From the NCBI GenBank assembly GCA_963764525.1, contig CAVXTC010000022.1, positions 62,001-126,000 of the forward strand: a stretch of 64,000 nucleotides of DNA. The letters run 5' to 3'. The DNA comes from DATDIC01 sp963764525. GTDB lineage: Bacteria; Pseudomonadota; Alphaproteobacteria; Acetobacterales; Acetobacteraceae. Shown in pieces: positions 1-8,206 of this stretch. The translations under genes and the position numbers were made by a program. The notes under the pieces were generated by a model. That model searched no databases and was not told the DNA's origin. It saw only the letters and a list, made by a program, of their open reading frames with translations. Positions within the stretch are counted from its first letter, which is position 1; the number at the start of each line of letters is the position of its first letter.

Positions 1-744
1 ACGGCGCTCGGTCACCTCAATCCGCTGCTGGATGAGGAAGAGTCGGAACCTTACTACAAGTCTCACGCCGCCAAGATCGAAGAAGCCATCGACAACGTGC
101 GCCGGCTGCGCGAGGCGGTCGGCCCGGGCGTCGATCTCTGCATCGAAATCCATCGCCGCATGACCCCGCCCGAGGCGATCGCGCTCGGGCGCGGGATCGA
201 GAAATACACGCCGATGTTCTTTGAGGACCCGCTGCGCCCGAACAGCTTCGACGCCATGGCCTGGGTTGCCGACAAGATCGCCATTCCCGTCGCCACCGGC
301 GAGCGCTTCCACAGCCTGTATCAGTTCCAGACGCTGCTGACCCGTCACGGCGTCGAGTATCTGCGGCCCGACGTGTGCCTGTGCGGCGGCATCACCGGGG
401 CCAAGAAGATTGCCGCTATCGCCGAGGCGCACGATGCGCAGGTGGTGCCGCACAATCCGCTGTCGCCGGTCAGCACCGCGGCGTGTCTGCAGATCGCTGC
501 CTGCATCCCGAACTTCGCCATCCAGGAATACCCCTCGCGCACCCCCGACCTGGACGGCAGCGCGGACCTGCTGGGCAGCGCGCTGGCGACCGGTCTGGCG
601 GAGCAGGAGGGCGGCTTCATCGCCATCCCCGACGCACCGGGCATCGGGGTCGAGCTGGTGGCGGACGTGGAGCGCCGTTTCCCGCAGCGCCCGCGCCCGA
701 TCCGCATGCGCCCCCACGCGGACGGGTCGGTGGTCGATCAGTAG
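1..744 (+). CDS. Enolase-superfamily sugar-acid dehydratase (mandelate racemase/galactonate dehydratase type), 5' partial
   Basis: The frame is open from base 1 to the TAG at 742-744, so the N-terminal capping domain lies mostly outside the window and 247 residues of the barrel remain. Visible active-site landmarks (fragment numbering) are the E-I-H strand (E49, H51), the FFEDP strand (E75), the ATGER strand (E101), D124 in RPDVCLCGG and H151 in VVPHNP. This spacing of metal-binding acids and the Asp-His dyad is typical of galactonate/mannonate-type dehydratases, which remove water from aldonic acids to give 2-keto-3-deoxy acids. The family is clear; the substrate cannot be told from sequence alone. 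A second, differently built enolase-superfamily gene occurs at 23338. Confidence 0.85.
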   Translation, partial: TALGHLNPLLDEEESEPYYKSHAAKIEEAIDNVRRLREAVGPGVDLCIEIHRRMTPPEAIALGRGIEKYTPMFFEDPLRPNSFDAMAWVADKIAIPVATGERFHSLYQFQTLLTRHGVEYLRPDVCLCGGITGAKKIAAIAEAHDAQVVPHNPLSPVSTAACLQIAACIPNFAIQEYPSRTPDLDGSADLLGSALATGLAEQEGGFIAIPDAPGIGVELVADVERRFPQRPRPIRMRPHADGSVVDQ

Positions 745-809
745 GGCGGAAAAGCGAAGCGCATTCCGCCATCGCGTGCGGCGGAATGCGCTGTGCTTTT
801 CCGCCCTAC
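742..809. repeat. Long imperfect palindrome (REP-like element)
   Basis: Two 29-base arms (742-770 and 781-809) are inverted copies of each other with two mismatches, separated by a 10-base centre. Each arm begins TAGGGCGGAAAAGC and ends GCGCATTCCGCC. The element starts on the stop codon of the upstream dehydratase. A related half element appears at 49978-50001. It resembles the short palindromic repeats scattered in many proteobacterial genomes; no transposase is attached. Confidence 0.8.
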
Positions 810-829
810 GTTTGTGCTCAAACGAAAAA

Positions 830-853
830 GGGCTCTGCCATACGGCAGAGCCC
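830..853 (-). terminator. Rho-independent terminator of the DUF1127 gene
   Basis: A perfect 10-base-pair stem (GGGCTCTGCC at 830-839 with GGCAGAGCCC at 844-853) closes a four-base loop. On the minus strand it is followed by five T residues (825-829 on the plus strand). It sits 27 bases beyond the stop codon of the minus-strand DUF1127 gene. Confidence 0.85.
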
Positions 854-879
854 CTCTCCACAATCCAGCCGTCAGAAGA

Positions 880-1184
880 TCAGATCCCGCGGTCGGCATA
901 CTCGGCCGCGAACTCCGGATCGAACACCCGCGGGATGTCGCTGCGGCTGATGCCGAGATCGGACAGATTCCCGATCCGACAGGCGCGCCCAACTCGTTCA
1001 TCACCCGGTGCCGCTGCGCCATCCTGGTGACGATGCGAAGCGGCGCGGCGACCAGTTGCGACACCCAACCCGCTTGCCGGCGTGGCAGTACCGGCTCGTA
1101 ATCGGCGTCATCCCAGGTGCTGTGATAGGAGAGCATCTCCGGCAGTTTGAAAGCGAACTCGTTCTTGTTGATCGAGGTGTTCAT
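880..1184 (-). CDS. DUF1127 family small protein, two frameshifts in this sequence
   Basis: This small protein of about 100 residues starts at an ATG (1184) preceded by GGGGGAG. The C-terminal half carries the DUF1127 signature, readable as MNELGA-LSDRE-LSDLGISRSDI once one extra base at about 983 and another at about 967 are skipped. DUF1127 proteins are short, basic and common in alphaproteobacteria, where some bind RNA and affect phosphate or carbon metabolism; the role here is unknown. The tail PRVFDPEFAAEYADRGI is intact and ends at 880. The gene is monocistronic, with its own terminator at 830-853. Confidence 0.75.
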
Positions 1185-1388
1185 GGGTCTAACTCCCCCA
1201 TGCCGTAGCTTCGGGTCCAGCGCGGCGTCGTCGTGGCGGGGCACCCCCGAGGCTTTTCGCACTGCAACATAAGAATGAATTGTCAGTCGGATGAGTGCCG
1301 AGTTGCTCGCCCAGCCATGCGCAAAAGCATGGCAAGGGCACGAAGATATGTTAACCAGTCTTACCGGCAACACGGCGGAACATCTCCA

Positions 1389-3178
1389 ATGAGCAGCGCC
1401 GCGAGCCGGCTGGCGGCCCTGCGCGCGCGAGCTGGACCGGCGCGGGCTGCAAGGGTTCATCGTGCCCCGGGCGGACGAGCATCTCGGGGAGTACGTCCCG
1501 CGCTCGGCCGAGCGGCTGGCCTGGCTCACCGGCTTCACCGGCAGCGCCGGGCTGGCCGCCATCCTGCCCGATCGCGCCGCAGTATTCACCGACGGGCGCT
1601 ACGTGCTGCAACTCGCGGCGCAGACCGACCCGGCCTGCTGGGAGCGTCGGCACATCACCGAGGAGCCGCCGCAGGACTGGCTGGCCGCCCACGCGCCGGC
1701 CGGGGCGAAGATCGGCTACGACCCGATGCTGATCAGCGAGGAAGCGCTGGCCCGCTACACCGAGGCCGGTCTGGCCATGCAGCCGGTGACCGACAATCCC
1801 AGTCGACGCCGATCTGGACCGATCGTCCGCCGCCGCCGCACGCGCCAGCGGTGCCGCACAAGCTGGAACACGCCGGGCGCAGCGCCGCGGACAAGCGCGC
1901 CGACATCGCCGGCCTGCTGCGGCAGGCGAAGCAGGATGCGGCGGTGATCACCGACCCCGCCTCGATCGCCTGGCTGCTCAATATCCGCGGCGGCGACGTG
2001 CCGTTCACGCCCGTTCGCGCTCGGCTTTGCGCTGATCGACGCGGCCGGTCAGACGCAGCTTTTCATGGACCCGGCCAAGCTGGGCGACGCGACCCGCGCG
2101 TGGCTCGGCAACGAGGTGTCCCTGGCCGGACGCGAGGCGCTGGAACCGGCGCTGGCGCGGCTGACCGGCAAGCGGGTCCGCGTCGATCCGGCCGGCTCGC
2201 CGGTCTGGTTCGCCCAGGCCTCCGTCAGGCGGGGGCGGTCGTCGTCGCCGGCGCCGATCCGTGCGCTGCTGCCGAAGGCGTGCAAGAACCCGGTCGAGCA
2301 GCAAGGCGCCCGGGACGCGCATCTGCGCGATGCGGTCGCGGTGTGCCGGTTTCTGCACTGGCTCGGCTTCGCCGGATCCGGCGGCGACGAGACCGAGCTG
2401 TCGGCCGCGGCCCACCTGCTCGCCCTCCGCGCCAGGACAGCGGAGTTCCGCGGCGAAAGCTTCCCCGCCATCTCCGGCGGCCGGCGAGCACGGCGCCATC
2501 ATCCACTACCGGGTGACGCCGGAGATCGAACCGCCCGATCCGGCCAAACGAGGTGTACCTGATCGATTCCGGCGCTCAGTACCTGGACGGCACGACCGAC
2601 ATCACCCGCACCATCTGGACCGGTCCCGGCGATCCGCCGCGCAGACAGCTCGGCAACGGGCGACGCGGGTGATGAAGGGCCACATCGCCATCGCCACGCT
2701 GGTGTTCCCGCAGGGCATCGGCGGCGTGCATCTGGATGCGTTCGCCCGGCGCGCGCTGTGGCAGGCGGGCCTCGACTACGACCACGGGACGGGCCACGGG
2801 GTCGGCAGCTATCTGTCGGTCCATGAGGGCCCGGTCAGCCTGTCGCGGCTGGCCAGGCCGGTGCCGATCGCCGCCGGCATGATCCTGTCGAACGAGCCGG
2901 GATACTACCTGCCCGGCCATTATGGCATCCGCCTGGAGAACCTGCTGCTGGTCCAGCCGGCGGAACTGCCCGGTGCCGCCAAGCCGTTCCTGCGCTTCGA
3001 GACGCTCACGTTGGCGCCATTCGATCGCCGGCTGCTCGATCCACGCCTGCTCGATGCCGCCGAGATTGCCTGGCTGGACGCCTATCACGTCCGAGTGGAC
3101 CGGGAGGTCGGGCCGGCGCTGCCCACCGATGCGCGCGACTGGCTGGCAGCCGCCTGCGCGCCGCTCGGGAGCGGTTGA
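1389..3178 (+). pseudogene. pepP: Xaa-Pro aminopeptidase (M24 family, PepP-like), broken by about nine frameshifts
   Basis: Collected across frames, the protein covers a full large-type aminopeptidase P of about 595 residues. The N-terminal creatinase domain has ADEHLGEYVPRSAERLAWLTG; the metallopeptidase domain keeps DSGAQYLDGTTDITRT (metal aspartates), GTGHGVGSYLSVHEGP (metal histidine), LSNEPGYY and IRLENLL (metal glutamates). The reading must change frame near 1428, 1801, 1811, 2013, 2221, 2265, 2479, 2549 and 2637, mostly single extra bases. The enzyme would release N-terminal residues preceding proline in the cytoplasm. Either the locus is a young pseudogene or this stretch is poorly sequenced: catalytic residues are all retained and no in-frame stop is needed to explain the breaks. 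The start ATG at 1389 follows a weak ribosome site. Confidence 0.85.
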
Positions 3179-3305
3179 GGCTGAGATTTCCTGTGGCACC
3201 GCGTCAGCGGCGGTTGTCGATCCGGGGCGGCCTCGAACGTCTGAAGGTCGGAGAGCCGCGAGCGGCGCGGTCTCGCCAACGGGCCCGCAGGAGGGGCAGA
3301 ACGAC

Positions 3306-3653
3306 ATGCAGTACATGCTGATGATCTATGAGGACGATCGCATCTACGGTCCGGACAAGGACGGTCCGGCCATGCAGGAAATCCACGCCAAACACATGGC
3401 CTTCATTGCCGAAACCGGCCCGGCCAAGGTCGGCGGCGCCGGGCTCAAGGGAACCGCCGCGGCAACCACCGTGCGGACGGCCGGCGGCGTGAAGACAATT
3501 CATGACGGCCCTTTCGCCGAGACCAAGGAACAGCTCGGCGGCTTCTATCTGATCGACGTGCCCGACCTGGATGCCGCGATCGCCCTCGCCAGAAAGGTGC
3601 CGCTGCTGCGGGACGGCGCGATCGAGATTCGGCCGCTGCTCGGACCCGGGTGA
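3306..3653 (+). CDS. YCII/DGPF-domain protein paired with an ECF sigma factor
   Basis: A 115-residue YciI-like protein. It opens MQYMLMIYEDD and carries the family motif DGPFAETKEQLGGFYLIDV, which gives the DGPF name. The start at 3306 follows a strong AGGAGGGGC. Such proteins fold as ferredoxin-like dimers; in actinobacteria and proteobacteria they are encoded next to ECF sigma factors of group ECF42, as here, where the sigma gene follows within about 25 bases. The biochemical function is not established. It is probably cotranscribed with the sigma factor. Confidence 0.88.
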   Translation: MQYMLMIYEDDRIYGPDKDGPAMQEIHAKHMAFIAETGPAKVGGAGLKGTAAATTVRTAGGVKTIHDGPFAETKEQLGGFYLIDVPDLDAAIALARKVPLLRDGAIEIRPLLGPG

Positions 3654-3677
3654 CGGCTCGCGGCGCTCGATCGGGCG

Positions 3678-4920
3678 GTGCGGACGGCGGGCGGGCGCAT
3701 CATCGCCGCGCTCGCTGCCCGCTTCCGCGATCTCGACATCGCCGAGGAGGCGTTCGCCGATGCCTGCGCGCGGGCTGCGGAGACCTGGCCGCGTACCGGT
3801 GAGCCGGGCGATCCGGCTGCCTGGCTGTATCATGTCGCACGGCGTTGCGTGCTGGACGCGCTGCGCCGGCGCCGCACCCGCGAGCGGCTGGCGCCCGATC
3901 CGGCGGACTTCGAGCCGACCGCGGAGGACGCCATGATCAGCGATGCGACCCTGATTCCGGACGAGCGGCTCAGGCTGATTTTCGTGTGCTGCCACCCGGC
4001 CGTTGCGGTCGAAGCGCGGGCTGCGCTGACGCTCCGGCTGGTATGCGGCCTCAGTCACCAACGAGATCGCCCGCGCCTATCTCGTCCCCGAGGCGACCTT
4101 GGCCCAGCGCCTGGTGCGGGCCAAGCGCAAGATCGCCGATGCCGGTGTGCCGTTCGAGGTGCCCGGGCCGGACGCCTGGCCCGACCGGCTGGACGCGGTG
4201 CTGTCCACATTGGAAGTGGCGTATGCAAAAGCCCACGAGGATGCCGCCGCGGCCGGCCCGCACGCCGGCTACGCCCGGGAAATCCTGGACCTGACGCGGG
4301 TGTTGACCGAGCTGCTGCCCGACGAGCCGGAGGCGCTGGCGCTTGCCGCACTGGTTCGCTACGCCGAGGCGAGGCGGCCGGCGCGGCTCGACAGGAATGG
4401 CGTGATGGTCGCGCTGTCCGATCAGGACCCGGCGCTGTGGCAGCGTCCGCTGATCGACGAAGCAGACACGTACCTGAAGCGTGCCGCCGGCCAGGGGCCG
4501 CCTGGTTCGCGGACGTTGCAGGCGGCGATTCACGCGACGTGGTGCGCCAGGCAGGGTCTCGCCGAGCCCGCTCCCTGGCGCGAGGTGTTGGCGCACTACG
4601 ATGTGCTGCTTGCGCATCGCGACGATCCGATCGTGCGGCTGAACCGCGCGGTGGCACTGGCCGAGGTTGCCGGGGTGAAGCCCGCCCTGGACGAGGTCGA
4701 GGCGATGGACCCGCACAAGCTCCAGAATTTTCTGCCCTACCACGCGGTGCTTGCCGATCTGCTGCGCCGGACCGGGCGCATTCAGGAGGCTCGAGAGGCA
4801 TACTCGACCGCCCTTGCCCTCGACCCCGCCCCAGCCGAGCGACGCTGGCTTGAACAGCGCCAACAGGGCCTGGAGGGATCAGGGTTGACGCCGCCATCCT
4901 CGCTCCGCACATCGGGATGA
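3678..4920 (+). CDS. ECF42-type RNA polymerase sigma factor with C-terminal TPR-like extension, frameshifted
   Basis: Sigma region 2 is seen in ARFRDLDIAEEAFADA and WLYHVARRCVLDALRRR, region 4 in LTLRLVCGL-VTNEIARAYLVPEATLAQRLVRAKRKI. Region 4 continues into a helical domain of roughly 230 residues with TPR-like pairs ending LALDPAPAERRW. This domain order and the adjacent DGPF protein match ECF42. One extra base near 4052 separates the two halves. The listed GTG at 3678 gives a slightly short N terminus. A GTG at 3650 overlapping the previous stop, plus one more shift near 3660, would add the conserved ALDRAVR segment. No anti-sigma factor is present; in this group the C-terminal extension is thought to control activity. 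Confidence 0.85.
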
Positions 4921-5366
4921 TGGCCGATCCGTTCGTTATCCCGGAGGAACCCACCGGCGCCGACGCGATCGCCGCGATCGGCGAGGAGCTGGCGGTGTTC
5001 GACGACTGGATGGAGCGGTATCAGTTCATTATCGAACTGGGCCGCAAGTTGCCTCCATTTCCGCCCGAGTGGATGAACAACTCCCATCGCGTGCCGGGCT
5101 GCCAGAGCAAGGTGTGGATGGAGGCGGTGCTGCGCGATGGCCGGCTGTGGTTCGCCGGTACCTCCGATGCGGCGATCGTAGCTGGTCTGATCGCACTGCT
5201 GCTGCGGGTCTATTCCGGCCGGTCACCGCAGGAGATCGCGGCGACTGATCCGGTGTTCCTGAAGGAGCTGGGATTGCTGGAGGCACTCTCGACCAATCGC
5301 GGCAACGGTATCGCGGCCATGGCGCGCAAGGTGCGAGAGGTGGCGGCGCTTCAGCCGGCAGTGTGA
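4917..5366 (+). CDS. sufE: SufE family sulfur-acceptor protein
   Basis: A 149-residue SufE/CsdE-type protein. SufE accepts persulfide sulfur from the cysteine desulfurase SufS through a single conserved cysteine, here C62 in HRVPGCQSKVW, and passes it to the Fe-S cluster scaffold in the cytoplasm. The flanking helix LGRKLPPFPPEW and the later motif IAALLLRVYSG-type segment fit the family. The ATG overlaps the sigma-factor stop codon (ATGA at 4917), so the genes are translationally coupled in this reading, although a functional link is not obvious. No suf operon is nearby. Confidence 0.9.
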   Translation: MMADPFVIPEEPTGADAIAAIGEELAVFDDWMERYQFIIELGRKLPPFPPEWMNNSHRVPGCQSKVWMEAVLRDGRLWFAGTSDAAIVAGLIALLLRVYSGRSPQEIAATDPVFLKELGLLEALSTNRGNGIAAMARKVREVAALQPAV

Positions 5367-5429
5367 GTCCGCACGCCAATGTCATTCGACCAGGTTCGGT
5401 GATGCTGGCTTAAAGCCCCCTGGACGGAT

Positions 5430-5450
5430 TGGTGGGAAATCTTGCCACCA
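5430..5450. promoter_or_regulatory. Inverted repeat upstream of parDE, candidate autoregulatory operator
   Basis: TGGTGG at 5430-5435 and CCACCA at 5445-5450 are perfect inverted arms separated by nine bases. They lie 28 bases before the antitoxin start. ParD-type antitoxins bind palindromes at this position to repress their own operon. The assignment is inferred from position and symmetry only. Confidence 0.45.
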
Positions 5451-5477
5451 GTCCCTCGCTCCTGCGATGATACCGCG

Positions 5478-5747
5478 ATGGCCAGCGTGGAAAAGCTCAG
5501 CGTCGCCCTGACCCCCGACATGGTGGCCGAGATGCGCGCGGCGGTGGAGATTGGGGACTACGGCAGCGTCAGCGAGGTGGTACGTGAAGCGCTGCGCGAC
5601 TGGCGCTTGCGCCGCAGGATCGATGCGCTGGAAACCGAGGAGTTGCGGCGCCTGGTGCAGGAAGGCATCGACAGCGGGCCAGGGCTGGATGCTGCTTCGG
5701 TCTTTGCCCGGCTGCGCGCCCGGTTTGGTCCGCCCCCGGCCGAATGA
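5478..5747 (+). CDS. parD: ParD-like antitoxin (ribbon-helix-helix)
   Basis: An 89-residue protein with an N-terminal ribbon-helix-helix DNA-binding fold: the strand KLSVALTPDMVAEMR is followed by the helix region YGSVSEVVREALRDW, as in ParD/CopG antitoxins. The C-terminal part, LRRRIDALETEELRRL onward, is the usual toxin-wrapping tail. The start at 5478 was preferred over 5442 because homology begins there. The downstream toxin overlaps it by four bases. The protein is expected to neutralise the ParE partner and repress the operon. Confidence 0.88.
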   Translation: MASVEKLSVALTPDMVAEMRAAVEIGDYGSVSEVVREALRDWRLRRRIDALETEELRRLVQEGIDSGPGLDAASVFARLRARFGPPPAE

Positions 5748-6049
5748 GCCTGCCTCGCCGGCTACTCCTTTCACCCCGTGCGGTTGCCGACCTGGAGGAG
5801 ATTACCGACTACATTGCCCGGGAGAACCCGGCCCGGGCAGCAAGTTTTGTCGCCGAACTGGAAACGAAGTGCAGCGCGGTTGCCGCGGCGCCAGAGTTTT
5901 ACCCCGCCCGCACCGATCTGGCTCCGGGGCTGCGGATGGCGCCACATGGCCGCTACCTCGTGCTGTTTCGCGAATTGCCGAACGAGAACACGGTGCGGGT
6001 TGAGCGTGTGTTGCACGGCGCCCGCAACCTGCCGCGGCTCATTCGATAG
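5744..6049 (+). CDS. parE: ParE/RelE-family toxin
   Basis: A 101-residue RelE/ParE-fold toxin. Typical elements are LSPRAVADLEEITDYIARENPARA (helical hairpin) and APHGRYLVLFRELPNENTVRVERVLHGARNLPRLI (the beta sheet ending in the VLHGAR motif of ParE). ParE toxins of this type poison DNA gyrase, while RelE members cleave mRNA; the pairing with a ParD-type antitoxin favours gyrase. ATGA overlap with the antitoxin at 5744 indicates coupled translation. The gene is intact. Confidence 0.88.
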   Translation: MSLPRRLLLSPRAVADLEEITDYIARENPARAASFVAELETKCSAVAAAPEFYPARTDLAPGLRMAPHGRYLVLFRELPNENTVRVERVLHGARNLPRLIR

Positions 6050-6057
6050 GGACCGGC

Positions 6058-7029
6058 TTGAACGCGCTCGTTGAAGCAACCGAGCTGACGGTCACCTTCC
6101 CGTCCGGCCGCGGCTTGTTCGGCCGGGGCGGGGCGGGGCTTCGTGCCGTGGATCGGCTCAGTCTGGCGGTTGCCGCCGGGGAAGTGCTCGGCCTGGTCGG
6201 CGAATCCGGCAGCGGCAAGACCACCGCCGGACGGGCCATTCTGCGGCTGATCGAGCCCACCGGAGGGGCCGTCCGGTTTGAGGGCGCCGACATCACCCAC
6301 CTGGACAAGCCCGCATTGCGCCCGTTGCGTCGGCGCATGCAGATGATCTTCCAGGACCCGTATTCCAGCCTGAACCCGCGCCTGAAAGTTCGGGATATCG
6401 TCCGGGAGGCGTTCGTCATCCACGGCATCGGCAGCCCGCGCGACCACGCCGAGCGGGTTGCCGGACTGCTGCGCCAGGTCGGGTTGCCGGCGGACGCGAT
6501 GGATCGCTATCCGCACGAATTCTCCGGCGGGCAGCGCCAGCGTATCGGCATCGCCCGGGCGCTGGCGGTGGAGCCGGTGTTCGTGGTGGCCGACGAACCG
6601 GTCTCGGCGCTGGATGTGTCAGTGCAGGCGCAGGTGCTGAACCTGCTGCTGGATTTGCAGCGCTCGCTCGGGCTGGCGATGCTGTTCATCGCGCACGACC
6701 TGGCTGTCGTGCAGTACGTCAGCGACCGTGTGGTGGTGATGTATCTCGGCCGGGTGATGGAAACGGCGCCGAGCGAGACGATCTATCGCCGCCCGCTGCA
6801 TCCTTACACGGTGGCGCTGCTGGAGGCCGCGCCGGAGCCGGACCCGGCGGCGCGCCGGCAGGTGGCAGGGCTGCGCGGGGAGATGCCGAGCCCGTTCGCT
6901 CCGCCGTCCGGCTGCGTGTTCCGCACGCGTTGCCCGTATGCGATCGACGAGTGCGCCCGGATCGAGCCGCCGCTGGTGGAAGTGGCGGCGGGACACGCGA
7001 AGGCGTGCATTCGGGATGATATCCTGTAG
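6058..7029 (+). CDS. Oligopeptide ABC transporter ATP-binding protein, OppF/DppF type (orphan)
   Basis: A 323-residue ABC ATPase with Walker A GESGSGKTT (about residues 44-52), signature EFSGGQRQRIGIARAL, Walker B VFVVADEPVSALD and the H-loop FIAHDLAVV. The C-terminal OppF region has PFAPPSGCVFRTRCPYA, the cysteine-containing segment typical of OppD/F-family subunits. It starts at a TTG with AGGGA eight bases upstream. No permease or binding-protein gene adjoins it; the full Dpp-type operon in this window, at 16-23 kb, has its own DppF. It may serve a transporter encoded elsewhere or be an operon remnant. Confidence 0.88.
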   Translation: MNALVEATELTVTFPSGRGLFGRGGAGLRAVDRLSLAVAAGEVLGLVGESGSGKTTAGRAILRLIEPTGGAVRFEGADITHLDKPALRPLRRRMQMIFQDPYSSLNPRLKVRDIVREAFVIHGIGSPRDHAERVAGLLRQVGLPADAMDRYPHEFSGGQRQRIGIARALAVEPVFVVADEPVSALDVSVQAQVLNLLLDLQRSLGLAMLFIAHDLAVVQYVSDRVVVMYLGRVMETAPSETIYRRPLHPYTVALLEAAPEPDPAARRQVAGLRGEMPSPFAPPSGCVFRTRCPYAIDECARIEPPLVEVAAGHAKACIRDDIL

Positions 7030-7193
7030 TGTAGCACGACGCCGCCCTGGACCTGACTGGGATGGACAAGGCGGCTGAGCAGTCCGGCGGCTTATGCCAG
7101 CGGCCCTGTCGGGTGACTGCTTTCGAGCCATACGGACGTTCTCTGGGCTTTCTGCGGTCCCGAAAATCAACGTTCCCAGAAACCAGCGAGAGC

Positions 7194-8099
7194 CTACGCG
7201 CTCATAGTAGCGGTGGTTTCACAAGCCTGAACGACTTTCGGCAGATAGCTCCGGCAGAAGTCCAGATATGTCCTGACAATAGTGGATTGGTGACGGTGAG
7301 GCGGATAGAGCAGATTGATGGGCCACTCGGGCAACGGGAATTGCGGCAGTAGCGGAACCAGGCGCTTTTCCCGGATGGGCGCGGCCGCCAGGAAGGGCGG
7401 CAGCTCCGTTACCAGGTCGCCCCCGAGTGCGCGGCGGCATAAGTGATGGTAGTCGTTTGTAGATAGCGTCGCCTTAGGCTCGACCACGTGCCCGCCCAAT
7501 TCCCATCGGGCCGGGACATCAACGCGCGACGCCCATACCGCGCACGGGAAGCGATGAAGCGCATCGGGCTTGTCCGGCACTCCGAAGCGCGCGATCAACT
7601 TTGGACTGGCCACGAGAATATTGCGAAAGGACAGAATACGTCGCGCCACCATGGCCTCGTGCACGATCGCACCGACGCGAAGGGCGACATCGATGCCGTC
7701 CTCGATCAGGTCCATTCGACGCTCGGTCGAGTAGACGTAGATCTGGATGTCCGGATAGCGTTGCTGAAACGCTGCCAGCAAATCCCACCACGGCTCAAAC
7801 GTCTGGGGTAACGATAGCCGCAGGCGTCCCTTCAGGTGGGCCTGGTCACTTGCTACGGCTTGCTCGGCCTCCATCAGGGCTTCGATACCGCGGCCAGCAT
7901 GCTCATACAGCCGCATTCCGGCGTCGGTAAGTTTCGCGCCTCTCGCCGAGCGCTCCAGCAACTGCACGTGGAGTTGCCGTTCCAGGTCGCGTACCCGACG
8001 GCTTAGCGTTGGAAGCGGGATTCCGAGACGGGTCGCCGCCGCTGAGAGGCTGCCCGCCTGAACGACCGCGACAAACATGCGGGTGGCATTCAGATCCAT
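7194..8099 (-). CDS. LysR-family transcriptional regulator
   Basis: A 301-residue LysR-type regulator: N-terminal winged helix-turn-helix (MFVAVVQAGSLSAAATRLG, then LSRRVRDLERQLHVQLLER), then a substrate-binding-like effector domain. It belongs to the CrgA/DsdC-like subgroup that recognises PTLSRRVRDLE. It is transcribed divergently from the DUF1254 gene, and a 23-base LysR-type box (8116-8138) lies in the 107-base gap. By the usual logic of the family it represses itself and controls the divergent gene. The effector is unknown. Confidence 0.92.
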   Translation of the reverse strand: MDLNATRMFVAVVQAGSLSAAATRLGIPLPTLSRRVRDLERQLHVQLLERSARGAKLTDAGMRLYEHAGRGIEALMEAEQAVASDQAHLKGRLRLSLPQTFEPWWDLLAAFQQRYPDIQIYVYSTERRMDLIEDGIDVALRVGAIVHEAMVARRILSFRNILVASPKLIARFGVPDKPDALHRFPCAVWASRVDVPARWELGGHVVEPKATLSTNDYHHLCRRALGGDLVTELPPFLAAAPIREKRLVPLLPQFPLPEWPINLLYPPHRHQSTIVRTYLDFCRSYLPKVVQACETTATMSA

Positions 8100-8115
8100 G
8101 CGGGAAGCCTACCAT

Positions 8116-8138
8116 ATTTGATAGGCATGTTGTCAAAT
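8116..8138. promoter_or_regulatory. LysR-type binding site (ATTTGA-N11-TCAAAT)
   Basis: Perfect six-base inverted arms ATTTGA (8116-8121) and TCAAAT (8133-8138) are separated by 11 bases. This fits the T-N11-A rule for LysR-type regulator boxes. The site is 17 bases upstream of the regulator start and about 69 bases upstream of the divergent gene, as expected for an autoregulated divergent pair. Confidence 0.65.
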
Positions 8139-8206
8139 CTGCTAGTTTATTTCCATATTTGCTCGACCTACTGTAACTCACTAAAGGAACTTCACCTGGA
8201 AACACT

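Noticed and set aside
6058..7029. Treating the orphan OppF ATPase as part of the 16-23 kb Dpp operon
   Set aside because: It is 10 kb away on the other strand, and that operon already has its own D and F subunits.
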